A stretch of 64,000 nucleotides of DNA from Ctena decussata (lineage: Eukaryota; Mollusca; Bivalvia; Lucinida; Lucinidae): contig OZ022506.1 of the NCBI GenBank assembly GCA_963989385.1, positions 10,993,841 to 11,057,840 of the forward strand, given 5' to 3'. This document shows positions 46,768-58,982 of this stretch, piece after piece. Numbering within the stretch: the first letter of the stretch is position 1; each line of letters starts with the position of its first letter. Under the pieces are notes generated by a model. The model did no database searches, had not been told where the DNA came from, and worked only from the letters and a program-made list of their open reading frames with translations. A program made the translations under genes and the position numbers.

Positions 46768-48885
46768 CTAAACTCCGTTTATTAATTCTGAAACTGGGTT
46801 TTTCGCTGCTCATATTTTCATAATCTAACCAATCCAGGTAAGACTGTGCATAGTGATAATGCTAGACTTCCGCCGATTTCTCATCCATGTGTCCTATGAC
46901 TCTGTCCTTCGTAGGATGCTAGGCTAACCTGCACAAAACTGCAAATTACAGAATTTCAGTCCGAGACTAAGTCCATCGGACAGGTTGGAAACGCCTTTTA
47001 ATACCATATAAAGTGGTTGCTATAAATAATTTTGTGTACGGGTGGGGTTAGTATTCTAACACATGCTCTGCGCGTGCGAAACCAGTCAGCGTGACAACAA
47101 GCTTGTCATCCAGATAATTTTGTCTCGATTTAAAATTGATTACACCGCATAGATTCACACTGGACAAGGTTTTCGGTGTTTCATCATTGTATCGCCACCA
47201 GCAGACTTGCGTTATTTTAACGCAAATATAACAGCTTTCAGCAGTATGTAATAAAGTTTTAAAGTTCCAAACTATTATGACCTATGTTGCGTTAAAACTG
47301 CAAAGTTAAATACAAGGACAACAGGAACAAACCGTGCACCTCTCAAACTTATTATAGCTCCCCTTAATCAGCCTATTCCTCATTCTTACCCCCCCCCCCC
47401 CCCACTCTAAATAGATAATAAAATTATCTCCCCCACACTCCCTACAACCCCCTCCCCTCAATTAATCTACCATCCAGACTCCAACCCCTCGACATTACCC
47501 CTTCCCAAACACACGTCTCCTTATTCAATCTACCACCCAAACCGCTACCCCAGTCTCTAGATACACCCTACAGTCACCCCCCGCGCCCCCACTTCTTTTC
47601 TGCAAAGCATTCCCTCGATTAGTCTACCACTCCGACCTCTACCCCGCGACACGAACAATATATATGCGCAAGGAATACTACATCGTCGAACCTTACTGCT
47701 TGCGCAAACAGGCTGCAGTTTGATCAGAGTTAACCGGAAGTCGAAGTCAACCTCACGATACCGAGTTTAAGTAAAAAGCTTAGACGCAAGTGAGAGGTTA
47801 CTTTTTCGCGATTCACATGATATATTTGACTTGCGTCATGTGAAAAGGTTATTAGGTCATGTGCATACTGTTAATACTCAACTGTACAGGCTGCTCATCT
47901 TTTTATATCACCCAAGAATGTTAATGCAAAAATGTAGAGTCTGATTTGACTGCACGATCTGAGTCTTCCCTGTTCGTACAATACAAGGGTACCTTTTCAC
48001 AAGCATACAAATCTTTTACTTCCAAGAGCTGTATTCATAGACATTGACGTACAAAGGTGAAACCGCACGCATGCATATATGCGATATTTCCTTCCGTATA
48101 TATATATACGCGAAAGCTGATCTGTGCTTTTGCTTTTCGCACATCTGATGTGTGGTTGTGTGGACACAGAGGCACATAACAAAGTCCCTAGTTAACTGGT
48201 TTGAGATTTTTCTGTTCGCAGATACATTATGCCACATTTTTGCGTGAAACGTCACCATGAGAAAAATGATAGAAAGGAAGAAATAGATAAGTGCAGGGAC
48301 GTTTATAGGCCTGAAGTTCGCTTCTGAGTCAGATGACACAAGTGCCACGTTGTTTATATGCATACTACTTTTGATATTTTCCTGAGAAAATATGACACAA
48401 ACAAATACAAGTGTTCAAAATATGGTAAAGAAACTTGGTCTGATTTTCAATCCTAAAAGCCACAGTTGTCAAAACGGAAAAAATGTAGCTTATGTAGTAA
48501 CTTGGTATTTTTTCTGTAATAAAAAGTAGCCGAACTTCAAATCGCTTTTCCCCCTTATTCCTGTGACTTTGTTGGAGGGACAACAGTTATTACCCAAATG
48601 ACCAGCGTGATACCCATGTGGAGCGTATCTGAATATGTATGACTTTAGGCTGTCAATTTTCGTCAAATGGTCTTAGTTTGCGGACAGGTTTTTGAAATTT
48701 GCTGTTTCGTGCATGTAACTGCAGCATTAGGCGCCAGGCTAAGATACATGAGACCTTTATGAGAAATTGGCGGAAGTCGAGCTTTATCACTATGCACAGT
48801 CTTACGTGGATTGATTAGATTATAAAAGTATGAGCAGCGAAAAACCCAGTTTCAGAATTAATGAACGGAGTTTAGTATAACTTTT
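46768..48885. repeat. Inner inverted repeat pair (about 170 bp arms, 2.1 kb apart)
   Basis: AATTCTGAAACTGGGTTTTT, CGCTGCTCATA and AAGACTGTGCATAGTGATAA at 46768-46935 are repeated inverted at 48730-48885. Between the arms, 47050-47340 and 47700-48720 hold no recognised gene. 47340-47660 is pyrimidine-rich. Confidence 0.75.
47340..47660 (+). repeat. C/T-rich low-complexity tract with a 15-base C run
   Basis: CCC-rich phrases such as CTCCCCCACACTCCCTACAA and CAACCCCCTCCCC follow a run of 15 C at 47389-47403. G-quadruplex or triplex potential is on the minus strand. Confidence 0.7.
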
Positions 48886-49339
48886 TTCACACGCTGGCTT
48901 CACAGAAGCCACCAGGTATGTTGTAATGACGTTTGTATACAAGTACAATGTAGTTCTAAAGAGACACTAAATTGCCGCTGCAGGTAATATGTGGTTCTGT
49001 ACACATGTAAATGTTTCCAATTGCATGCTGACAATCGTAAGGTGGTGTGAAATGCAACCAGAACATTTTGTGACCGAGCTAGTCCCTTCAAACGAGTTGA
49101 AACGACTAGCATATACATTCCTCCTTGAACATATTTTGGCCCCTTTTCAACTGCAAATACTGTCAGGTTTCCCGCAGGTCACAATCTTTATAACCTCTCC
49201 AACAGCTAGAGGAGCTGTTTATGCACTTTCTTTTCATGTTGAAATATTGCAAAATTTTACATTATAAAAATAGTTCTGGGCTGACAAACCTTTGTATGTT
49301 ATATAGTTCTTGCACACATCTGTGTAGTCTAAGCGAGTA

Positions 49340-49430
49340 GCCTTGCTATGATTATGTTGCTACGAGAATAAATGTATGCTTAAAGGTTGCCTTTAAGTAT
49401 ATACATTTATTACCTTAGCAACATTCACAT
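49340..49430. repeat. Hairpin with TTGCTA...TAGCAA stem
   Basis: ATGTTGCTACGAGAATAAAT and TGCTTAAAGG pair with CCTTTAAGTA and ATTTATTACCTTAGCAACAT. The stem ends look like X-box half-sites, as in the intron 2 segment at 16985-17340. Confidence 0.6.
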
Positions 49431-49464
49431 AAGAGGTGACACCTAAAGACGCGGTGTTTATATA

Positions 49465-49790
49465 GACAAAGGGAATTAATTTTTGCCACGCCAATCTGTT
49501 GTGTTACGTTTCTTGGTTTCTGCTGGCAAGGCCCAAGTATAGTTGGAAATGCAGGGTCATTCAAAATGAACTGTAGTGAGAAAATTGAGAAGATATTAAA
49601 CCAGTACCTAACGATAAAATATTACATGGAAAGACCAATGTGGCCTTTCTTTAAAATTTTCCCCTCATTTATATGCAAAAAAGGCAGGTTATGACTTTCA
49701 ATGAAGTGAAACATATCCCGCTAATCATCTCTTCTGCAAAAATGGCAGTCAAACCATGAAGATAAAGTCACACCAAAGAGGAAATATTTT
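49465..49790. repeat. Right arm of the large inverted repeat
   Basis: Inverted counterpart of 42450-43165: CCACGCCAATCTGTTGTGTT, GCTGGCAAGGCCCAAGTATA, CAGGGTCATTC and GGCAGTCAAACCATGAA. The arms enclose the 455-bp array and the inner inverted pair. Confidence 0.65.
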
Positions 49791-49819
49791 GAAGCTCGGC
49801 TGGCTAAGGGAAACCATTT

Positions 49820-50055
49820 GAGCCGCGACACGAGAAAACCAACAATGTGGTTGTGCGCCCAGCGCAGACTTAGACCAGTCTGGACATCCGCCCAGACTGA
49901 TCAGAGTCTTCGCTAAGCTCTTAAAGGATAGCTAAGGGTCTAAGCTACCTCCATGCGGACAGCGAAGACTCTGATCAGACTGGGCTGATGCCCAGACTGA
50001 TCTGAGTTTGCGCTGGGCGCACAACCACTTTGTTGGTTTTCTCGCGTCGCGGCTC
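49820..50055. mobile_element. 236-bp GAGCC-type MITE, copy H
   Basis: Complete, with 4-bp flanking ATTT on both sides (49816-49819 and 50056-50059) and nearly perfect ends GAGCCGCGACACGAGAAAAC. Its central module is inverted relative to copy A (GGATAGCTAAGGGTCTAAGC). 50060-51740 after it is AT-rich with nothing recognised. Confidence 0.9.
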
Positions 50056-51748
50056 ATTTGTGAATGGACGTGATTGATGCGTCATGGATTGTTAATACAT
50101 AACACTATGATATTTTGTACGCGTCGTAGAGTTTTCTACGTAACCGCCTATTCTACATATCGTGCCCCAGAAAGGGAACTCCCACATTTTCGAACTTTCT
50201 TTGAAAGTACTTAATTAGTCCATTTTTACAAATGTTCTCCGCTAAAGCAAACTAAAAATATATAAGCTTTTCAGGACGACTGAATTGGAGCTTGACTTAT
50301 TAACCGTTTTCGTTTCAGGGTATGGTTTACAAAAGTGGTACACTGGTGAAAAAAAAATCACAAAAAACAATGATGTCCTGAAAATTTTACCCTAGTGTGA
50401 CTTCACTGTTTCGATTTCATGCAGATGCGAGAAATAGCTGATGTAACTCGCTGAATAAATTGATAAATAGTAGACACCAACAAATAAGTTACATTTTTGT
50501 AATATATTGCCAAAGTACAATTATGACATGGCAACAATTGATGCGTCATGGATTAGTAATAAATAATTACAACTGTGCATTCGAAAATCGTTTCAGACCT
50601 TATGCATATAAAACGTATTCTTTAAACCGTTTTCGGTGCGAAATAGCCTTTTTGTGCTGGTGTGCGGTAAGACCCATCATATACCTCACTCTTTCACTTA
50701 CTCGAAAATCAAAGGTGTACATAGGGCATCTGTGGTTTAAGCTTATGATAATGATCATCGTCGCGTAAAAATCTAAGTTACGACATGTGCAAACACTGAA
50801 GACGCAGATCAGCATATGCAAATTCGCATTTCTGATGGGGTTTCCTTTATTTTTTTTCTTTCTTCTCAAAACGTATTTATGAACCCTTAGAAATCTAAAC
50901 ACACTGCATTGAAAAGACTATGATACGTTTGCGCAGATACGCAGGCTTATTTGAGCATTATAGTATGAGCTTCATAATCCAAGACCCTGTTATTTTTTCC
51001 AACAGAAAGGATTTTATAGCAATTTGTTCTAAACGAGTCAAGATTTTTTTTTATTAAATTTTTCTATTTTTATTTATTTATTTATTTGTTTATCTATTTT
51101 CACAATGCTTACATTTTAAATAATTGATTTCATTCAGAAGTGAATGCAGTTAGAAATCAGTAGAAATTATGAAAGGGAATATGAAATTTTGACACTTTTC
51201 ACACTGTATATTGTATAATCAGTGATCCTTATCAGTTATGACACTCTCGGTCACCTTTACATTTCAGACCCCGGCACTATTTCACTTTCATATCAAATCA
51301 GTCTTAACACCTGCTTAGACTGTTCAGGGTATTCACATTCGCTTTTTAGCGGTGCAGGTTGATTTTTAAAACTCACTGTTGGCAACTTCTATGGGAACTG
51401 TAGATATTCAAATCAGCGTTCTCTTCTTTGCTGACTGATCAAAGCCTTCGGTTTTTCTGTTTGGGTGTGCAGGCTGATTTGAATACTCACTGCTGGCATA
51501 AGTTTATGAAAACAGTTAATATTCAAATCAGTTATTAATTTTTGAAGACAGATCAGGGTCTTCATTCCTGCTTTTAGTATAAACATTATTTTATTTGTAT
51601 AAACTGACAATATAAATACAATACACATGAAAGACATATACAGAAGAATATACAAAAAGGATCCAGAAGAAAGTCAAACGACTTATGTAAATCTGTATCC
51701 CGTTGGACAATAATGTTATAGCATATATATAATGAGTGATTTGGTATG

Positions 51749-51868
51749 TCAGCTACAATCTTGGACGGACACCCGGCGCCAGGTGTGTGCAACTATGGTT
51801 ACGTACCGTTGAGCCACTTGGGTAACGTCGATACGAGAATTGAACAGAACAGAACAGTCAGCTACAAT
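51749..51868. mobile_element. Short retroposon with GAACA tail and 11-bp TSD
   Basis: The direct repeats TCAGCTACAAT at 51749-51759 and 51858-51868 flank 98 bp that end in GAACAGAACAGAACAG. The inner sequence has tRNA-like wording on the minus strand (AAGTGGCTCAACGG). It may be a truncated SINE. A similar tail occurs at 52228. Confidence 0.55.
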
Positions 51869-52452
51869 AAATAATGTTTAGTTGAGCAATATCAATGAAA
51901 AAGAAACGTGATACAATAAATAAGAAAAAAAAGAAGATTTTTAGAGCATATTGGAAGGTGTTCGCAAGATATTGCCAATAGGACAAAATACAATCACGTA
52001 AAATAGTTGCAGTCAAGGGCGGGCTCCGATGAGAGTTCTGAGTGAGTCAATTCTTTTCATCTATCAGGGATAGATAAGCCATGGCCCCTAGTGGAACCGC
52101 CTCACCGAAGTGGTTCTAATGAACGTCCGGACACGCGTTGCAATAATAAGAAATTGAGTAAGGAAATAAAAAAATTATGTCGAAGTCATGGCATCCAGGC
52201 CCACCCTTGTGTGCAGCTATGAACGAGACAGAACAGAAAAAGAATGAAAAAAAATATGAATAAATAGATAAACAAATAGAAATATATAATCAGGAGAAGG
52301 AAAGAAAAGGAAGACTCCACGGGGGACCCCGGGTGAGGGTCTTACCGAGTAACCAAGACATGCTAAGCTGGATGGCTCGGTTGGTTTGTGTTGCCATGTT
52401 GCACACAGAATCAAAGGCTAGAGATTGTCTTTTTGATAAAAATTGTATGTAA

Positions 52453-54057
52453 TTAGACATATGTACAGTGTGTCTGGAAACGCTTTGTTTTCGAAATGAA
52501 AGACTGTACAGCCAAAAAAATAGACTCATTAGCTTCATTTGTTAGCTCTAGATTCCCAAAGAGTAGAGTATTTAGTGTTGGAGTGGCTATTTCAGAAATG
52601 GTCGCTATCATCTCTTGTCTAAAATTCTGGAATAAGTTGCATTCCAAGAGAAAATGATTAGTGTCTTCGACAGCCCCACAGATACAGTTCGGATGCCCTA
52701 TAATATTCTTTGAAAACAGATGCTGGTTTAGAGTACTGCAATTCATTCTAAGTCTGGTATGGTATATCTGATCACTTCTTTTACCGATGTTATAGAACTT
52801 TGGAGGCCCCCTAATATTTACATTTAGTTTGTGTTTGAAAATTGCTAATGTACTTGAATCACGAATTTCTTGTGAAAGCTCATTCCAGTTACGAACTACT
52901 GCAGGTAGAAAAGAATTGTAGTACTGTTGTGTGTTACAATGAATAGTTTGTGTATTATTAACGTTACGCAGGTTGTATGAAGATGCGTTGCCGACGCTGT
53001 CAGGAACTAAGGTTGACAGGTATGCAGGAGAGAGTCCATTTTGCATTTTATAAAACAAGACAAGCTTGTGTTTCTTCCTTCTAGTAGCTAGTGTTTCCCA
53101 GCCTGTATCCAAAAGTAAAGAGTTTATTGAAGCAAGCTTGGTAGCGCCCGTTACTATTCTCGCTGCTTCATTCTGAATTTTTTCCAGCTCGTTAACCTCA
53201 TACTGTGTACAATTATCCCACACCGTGTCTGCATATTCCAGTAGAGGACGAATGAATGAAAAATATATTGTTTGTAATGATTTCCTGTCAAGTGTAAATT
53301 TCAGTTTACGCATGATATTGATACGAAACCAGGCTTTAGATTTAATATTATCTATGTGTTCGTGCCAAGTACAGTCCTGTTGAAAAATTAGTCCTAAATG
53401 TTTATGGCTGCTGACTTCTGTGATCGGTTGATCATTCATATATACAGGTGGGTGGTAAGGTTTGTTTAGTTTACGAGAAAAAATTAGAGATTCTGTTTTT
53501 GACGGGTTAAACATGACCAGCCACATAGATGCCCAAGCGTGTACCTTAGCTAGATCAGAATTAAGCTTTTCTGCGGCTTCTATGGGGTTTTCTACAATGA
53601 GATACAGACTAGTGTCGTCAGCGAACAGCCTGATGCAAGCATTAATGTTTTCGACAATGTCGTTAATATATATCAAAAAAAGCAAGGGACCTAAGACCGA
53701 GCCTTGAGGGACACCAGCGTGAATTTGAGTCCAATCAGATGCAGCTCCTGGTAGGACAACCCGTTGCTGTCTGTTACTGAGATAATCTGTGAACCAGTTT
53801 AGAAGAGCACCTACAATGCCAACATTTCGCAACTTATGAATGAGCCCCTTATGCCAAACCCTATCAAATGCCTTGCTGATATCACAAAATATAGCTCGTA
53901 CCTCTTTACCATCGTCCAAAGCTCTACAAAAAGTATTGTAGATATCAGCTAGTTGGTTCACCGTGGAATCGCCGGGGACAAAGCCGGACTGTAATGATGT
54001 TATGACTACATTATCATGAAAAAAATTGAAAACATACTTATGCACTATTTTTTCCAT
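52453..54057 (-). CDS. 5'-truncated non-LTR retrotransposon reverse transcriptase
   Basis: A 534-residue open frame covering the reverse transcriptase from just after the YRP position to the C-terminus. Visible motifs are AIFCDISKAFDRVWH (motif A), GVPQGSVLGPLLFLIYINDI (motif B), the catalytic FADDTSLYL, and a C-terminal Cys-His knuckle CICGAVEDTNHFLLEC. In the same frame upstream of the ATG, ISLLSAVGKV is still LINE-like up to about 54090. A stop then follows at 54115-54117 within unrelated repeat sequence, so the element lost its 5' end, as is usual in target-primed reverse transcription. The endonuclease and ORF1 are absent. The frame is intact to the stop, suggesting a fairly recent insertion. 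The clade resembles the jockey/CR1/L2 group (by motif wording); it differs clearly from the LINE at 57.4-64 kb. Confidence 0.9.
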   Translation of the reverse strand: MEKIVHKYVFNFFHDNVVITSLQSGFVPGDSTVNQLADIYNTFCRALDDGKEVRAIFCDISKAFDRVWHKGLIHKLRNVGIVGALLNWFTDYLSNRQQRVVLPGAASDWTQIHAGVPQGSVLGPLLFLIYINDIVENINACIRLFADDTSLYLIVENPIEAAEKLNSDLAKVHAWASMWLVMFNPSKTESLIFSRKLNKPYHPPVYMNDQPITEVSSHKHLGLIFQQDCTWHEHIDNIKSKAWFRINIMRKLKFTLDRKSLQTIYFSFIRPLLEYADTVWDNCTQYEVNELEKIQNEAARIVTGATKLASINSLLLDTGWETLATRRKKHKLVLFYKMQNGLSPAYLSTLVPDSVGNASSYNLRNVNNTQTIHCNTQQYYNSFLPAVVRNWNELSQEIRDSSTLAIFKHKLNVNIRGPPKFYNIGKRSDQIYHTRLRMNCSTLNQHLFSKNIIGHPNCICGAVEDTNHFLLECNLFQNFRQEMIATISEIATPTLNTLLFGNLELTNEANESIFLAVQSFISKTKRFQTHCTYV

Positions 54058-54099
54058 TACTTTGCCGACTGCACTTAAAAGTGAGATTGCTGCTTTTGT

Positions 54100-54562
54100 G
54101 TAGACTGACCAGGGTTATCGTTTTTTGTAAATACTCAGATCAGCCGTAATACTGTTTTTTTTTTTTCTCGCTTTTTTAATGTTCAGGAATCGCATATTGT
54201 TCATGCGAACCGAGAATACTCTGACTAGACTGCAGTGGCTGATCTGAGTCTTCGGTGAGCGAATGTTGTAATGTACGAGTACTTATTTACATGTCCCTAT
54301 AATCATCATCACTCTATATGTAAACCAGAGTCTTCGAGAATTTAATGGTTACTTTCAACACAGTTCCGTGCGGATCTACAGCAACACACCCAGTCTGGTC
54401 CAGTTATAATCCGGCATTTCTAGCTATAATCTGTTTATAAGCATATTCTCTCTTCTCTTTTTCCATGATTATTGATTTCCCTTAACCTGGTCCAATACCT
54501 GTATTTGAATCTGTACCTGTATTCTCGGTTCTTTCCGAGCAGCATGTTTCAATAAACGGAGG
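54100..54562. other. Diverged MITE interior and plain sequence
   Basis: 54100-54270 has GACCAGGGTTATCG and GATCAGCCGTAATACTG with GGCTGATCTGAGTCTTCGG, resembling the interior of the GAGCC-type MITE. The truncated LINE joins it at about 54095. Confidence 0.4.
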
Positions 54563-54630
54563 ACCCCCGGTAGCCCAGTAGGTTAAGCGCTGGCCTGCTG
54601 ATCTAGCGGTCCCGGGTTCGGCTTTGTCAT
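54563..54630 (+). mobile_element. tRNA-like SINE head
   Basis: CCCCCGGTAGCCCAGTAGGT and GGCCTGCTGATCTAGCGGTC with CGGGTTCGGC at the B-box position. No body follows. 54631-55680 is AT-rich with nothing supported. Confidence 0.6.
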
Positions 54631-55679
54631 AGGGATTGGAAAATAAATCCAGGGGAAACACAAAACACTAAATATCATTTAATATTCTGTGATAGATGAA
54701 CAAAGTACGAACTGACCTTAAAATGAGCAAACTTAATAGTGTATCTTTCACAGTTGGTCAGTTACGTTGAGAATGAAGCCATTTAATGGCAATTAACTAA
54801 CAAAGTGTTTAATTGGTATTAAACGATCATTATCGAAATAACTGCTTACCAACCTGTTAAGAGAGAAAGAAAAAAAATGCAGATAATCAAGTCATTCATA
54901 TATTTGTTTATCTAGAGAACGTAAGATGACATATTACACATCTGATATATGGCAGTTTTGTTTGTTTGATTTGTATTTTATTGTCTTATTTTTAATTTTT
55001 ATTTATTTATTTATTTTTTATTCATCTTTTTTTTTTTTTTTTTGCTTTTCTTAACATTTTCTGTCTTTCTTGTACCACCGGATTGATTATAAAAGCAATT
55101 TCGCATATAGGCAACAAAAAACATTTCGCACACTCTGCCTGGCCCCGACGTTTAGTGCGACATCAGGTTGGACTTAGAAATTTTACGCCTAAGAATTCGG
55201 CAGTCGAAAGGCGCGTGGATGTATTTTAAAGTTCATAGAGAAGAATCTTAACGATAATTTATTTCGGAATTTTTTATATCTGTGGAAAGTGTGCAATGCA
55301 AATTTTAAGAAAATATCAGGGAAAAAAAATTAAACTAGACACAGTAAAATAAGTTTTTACTGACAACGTCTAGGGACACGCGTTTTGTCAAATTTTTATA
55401 TACGCTAAATAGGAGGTGATAAGCTTATTTTCCACTTCACCTGGAAGAATGAAAGCACATACTTATTTTGATGAAAATTACACCAACTTAAAGAGCGTAA
55501 AATGAGCTATGCGGTCATATCAGAATAAATTTTGGCACAATTTGTTAAAGAAATGATTTACGTCGTCAAAAATTATTTTGACATTAATTTCTATACAAAT
55601 TGAGTCATAGATTTCAACAGGTAAAGAGACATAGGAGGTGGATCTGTAGATGGCTGCTATGGAGCGTATCGCTGCCAAT

Positions 55680-55946
55680 GCCAGCCGTTTTGTCCACGTT
55701 TGAATGGTCGGGGTGATCGTTGTGTAGATTTTATCTCAGTTTTATGATATGTACCCTGGGTATGAAGAACAACTGTTTAAAAATTTATCTTGGCAATGTT
55801 GAATGTGTCAAAAAATTGTATATTAGTCTCTGGAGTGGCTCTTAACATTTTAATGAAAAACGCATGTTTATAATTCTGTAAATATGTATTTTTATTTTCA
55901 TGTAGAGAGGTGAGACTTAAATAAAGATTCGTTTCGTTTCGTTTCG
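55680..55946 (+). mobile_element. Probable 3' end of a non-LTR retroelement
   Basis: Non-coding sequence ending ACTTAAATAAAGATTCGTTT and then TTCGTTTCG steps: an AATAAA signal followed by a short tandem tail, as in several LINE groups. The 5' limit is uncertain. Confidence 0.5.
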
Positions 55947-56037
55947 CGTTATCGATACAGGTGTCACATCGTCGGGCTGGGATGATACAAATGTAGAGAT
56001 TTGTTTAACATGATTACTTTCGAATTACCTGAGCGCG

Positions 56038-56097
56038 AGGGGGTGGGGGTGGGGAGGAGGAGGGGGAGGAGGGGGAGGGGAGGGGAGGGAGGGAGGA
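56038..56097 (+). repeat. G-rich low-complexity tract
   Basis: Sixty bases of G runs of three to five separated by A, T or GA. It is likely to form G-quadruplexes. Frames through it are low-complexity only. Confidence 0.8.
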
Positions 56098-56427
56098 ATA
56101 AGCGGTACTACCAGTGATATTAGTAAAAAGTATGCAAAGACCAGGAACTGAAACAATCAAAATCCAAATCCAGCCCTCAAACCATAGTTGGAAACAACTA
56201 AGATTACAAATAATCAAGATACAGAGAACATATGGCCAACCGAGTGAGCAGCTTGTTCCCAAAAGGTGGCCACTCAGCAACTCAAACCGAATCAAAAATA
56301 ATAAGAACATACATAAGGTAAAACATCACAGAAACTCTGACACCAAAAACAGGCAACAGAGAACCACAACAGAACTACCGCATTGGAAACTGTAGTAAAC
56401 TGCAGCTCATTGCTTGCTCTAGTTTGT

Positions 56428-56985
56428 AGAGCCCCGGTAGTTCAGTAGATAAAGCGCTGGCCTGCTGATATAGCGGTTCAGGGTTCGAGACCAGCCTGAC
56501 TAGCTTGGTACTTTCGTTGCGGTTGCATTTGTGTTATGTTCGGTGCTGTTAAATTTATTGTGTCCTCATTTTAACCCTGCTATAATAAAAATAGAAAATA
56601 GTTAAAAATTGTTGTTAAATGTTTTTTGTATAATTTGCTTAATCTGCCGTAACCCTTCTGTTGGTCTAAATTATTTAGTTCAGTAAAGATAGCTGAGTTG
56701 CTACCTATTTGGGAAAGAGCTGCTGACTCGGCTTATCATTTGTAATTTATTGTTTGTTAGGATGTCTTTGTCAATCTTTCCCTTTGATATTGGGGATAGG
56801 GTTTGGGATCTGATTCAGTCAGTTCCTGAAGTGTAGTTACTCTTTAAAATTGAGGCAGAAATCTTTCCAACCGTAAACGGCGTTTGATTGCACACGGATT
56901 TTCAGTATCATTCTCCCATCGCCCTGATATGACGGAATTATTGTTACAAAGATACGTAAAATCCCAAGTCATCCACCCATCCATG
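56428..56985 (+). mobile_element. tRNA-like SINE head and a separate SINE body fragment
   Basis: The head at 56428-56500 has GGTAGTTCAGTAGATAAAGC and a canonical B box GGTTCGAGACC. A body fragment at 56848-56985 (GAGGCAGAAATCTTTCCAAC, CGCCCTGATATGACGG) matches 33570-33690. The two may be one element with an eroded middle. Confidence 0.55.
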
Positions 56986-57105
56986 TTATGCACCCACCCA
57001 TGTTCTGGTTTGTTTAAAAACTCAGCGTATTTTTGCTTCTTAATGTACGGAATAAACATAGTTTTCGTAATGAGACTGTATCTCGTAAGGTCCATTCCAC
57101 GATAG

Positions 57106-57150
57106 CTTTGATTGATTGATTGGTTTGTTGTGTAACGTCCACGGTAAGCG
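57106..57150 (-). mobile_element. 3' tail of a SINE
   Basis: On the minus strand, CTTACCGTGGACGTTACACA is followed by CCAATCAATCAATC, matching the 3' end and tetranucleotide tail of the SINE at 14721-14992. Confidence 0.5.
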
Positions 57151-58563
57151 ATAGCTTTGAAATACCAACCAAACAATTCAGTATCCAAAACAGATTGCAC
57201 TTTTTTTACAGTGGTTAGTGAAAGGTGTATGTGCGAATAACTTATATAACTTCTTTGTCACGTGACTAGCATGGTAGAAGACGCGTATTTTTAGCGGCAG
57301 CAAAAACAACCTTTAAGTAAAAAAAAGAACATTATTTTTAAAGTTTTGGTGAAATCATACTGAAATACAGTTGATGCTCTCGGTATATGACAAATGACAA
57401 AGAAACATAAGTCAAAATCTGGAGGACAGAGAGATATTTCAAGTGCGATGTCGGGTCAGAGTGAGAACAAAGGAAATGTAAACAACGGACAAGCGGTGGG
57501 TGGGGTAAGTGATCTTGGAACTCTGATAAGAAATGTGAATGAAACATTGTATGGACACTTACCTATGGCATCAAATGTGCAACAGAGCCAACAAATACCC
57601 GCCCATCAACCTCATTTGAACATGAATCAGCCAGAAAATCCAATAATAAACCAGAATTTTCCTCCGAACCATCCAAGCCGACAGAATATACATGTACAAC
57701 CCCCGCCATATGTCAGAAATGTACAGTCAGACAATATTCCAAGTAACCATTTTGTGAGAAATGAAACTAATTCCAATGTTGGCACAATACCGAATACACA
57801 AAATATGAGAGACACGAATGTAAATGTAAACACAGGGTTTCCACAAGCAAATCAAGCAAATCAAGACCGGAGTGAACAACTAGCTACGATAGCGTTACAA
57901 AGCCAACAAGCAATGTTCTCTTTTATGGATCAACTCAATTATAAAATCACAGCGGTGCAGATCTCAGTCTCAAAATTGGACAAAATTGAGAGAGATATGT
58001 CTTTGGTGCAGATTGCTGTGTCAGACTTACAAACTGAAAGTGCGCAAACAAGGAAGAAATTGATAGATTTTGATACATTTGCCCAAACTTCAGCAGCTGT
58101 TTGTGATGACTTCCTATCCTCAAAACAAGACTATGAAAGTAAATTTAGAGAAGCAAAACAAGAAAATGACTTGCTGAAAAATGAACTCGATGAGCTAAGG
58201 CAAGAGCATGAAAAGTTAAATGAAAATTTCCTTGAACTTCAGAGCAGAACTATGCAAAGGAATTTGATATTTTTTGGTCTGGATGAAGTTGAAAGCCCAG
58301 ACCAGTGTGAAGCCTTTCTTAAAAACTTTATAAAAGAAGAGTTACCACTCTCCGAAGCAGTAAACGTTGATGCAATGTCGTTTGAAAGGGTACACCGCAT
58401 AGGGAGGCGGAAAAATTTCCGTTCTGTTCAACCGGGACAGAAACAAAACCCTAGACCAATATTGGCTGTTTTTGAAAGATTTAGCGATCGTGAAATGGTT
58501 AAAAACGTTGCGTCAACTTTGAAAGGAAAAACTTTTCCTCTGGCTCCTTGTGCCAGATTTAAA

Positions 58564-58607
58564 GGGTCACTGATGAGGCTTGAATAGCCGAAACCGCGGT
58601 ATGGCCC
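58564..58607 (+). ncRNA. Type I hammerhead ribozyme (5' copy)
   Basis: GGGTCA pairs with TGGCCC (stem I, one G-U). The core CTGATGA (58570-58576) is followed by stem II GGC/GCC with loop TTGAATA, then GAA. Stem III is the very short ACC/GGT around GC, and cleavage is expected after A58601. All core positions of the hammerhead consensus are present. The tiny stem III is typical of metazoan retrozymes, which cleave best as dimers. Confidence 0.85.
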
Positions 58608-58938
58608 AACTTCTTACTTATGAATGTTTTCTTTGCTCTTAAAGGATCTAAACTTTTATCATTATTTACTATCACTGCAGCTGGATGTTGTGCCGTGTGG
58701 CGGCCGTAAAAAGTCTCCCCGCACTCATCTATAGTGCAGATTATATTTTCCTTTTGGTCCTTTGAGATCATGGAATATATTCTGAGAAGTCAGAAATGAT
58801 CATACGTTTAGATTCATTTTCTAAACAAATTTGAAATATTTTGGTATTTTTCGACTTATATCAGTCTTTGAGACGACTGCCATGTTAAACCTGCAAATTT
58901 ACTGTTTTTTTCCTCTGGCTCCTTGTGCCAGATTTAAA

Positions 58939-58982
58939 GGGTCACTGATGAGGCTTGAATAGCCGAAACCGCGGTATGGCCC
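58939..58982 (+). ncRNA. Type I hammerhead ribozyme (3' copy)
   Basis: Identical to the copy 375 bp upstream, with expected cleavage after A58976. Self-cleavage at both sites of a transcript would release a 375-nt RNA able to circularise (inference). Confidence 0.85.

Noticed and set aside
48016..48363. 115-codon minus-strand frame with a hydrophobic segment
   Set aside because: Lies between inverted repeat arms and includes a TATA/CG microsatellite-like piece; no gene evidence.
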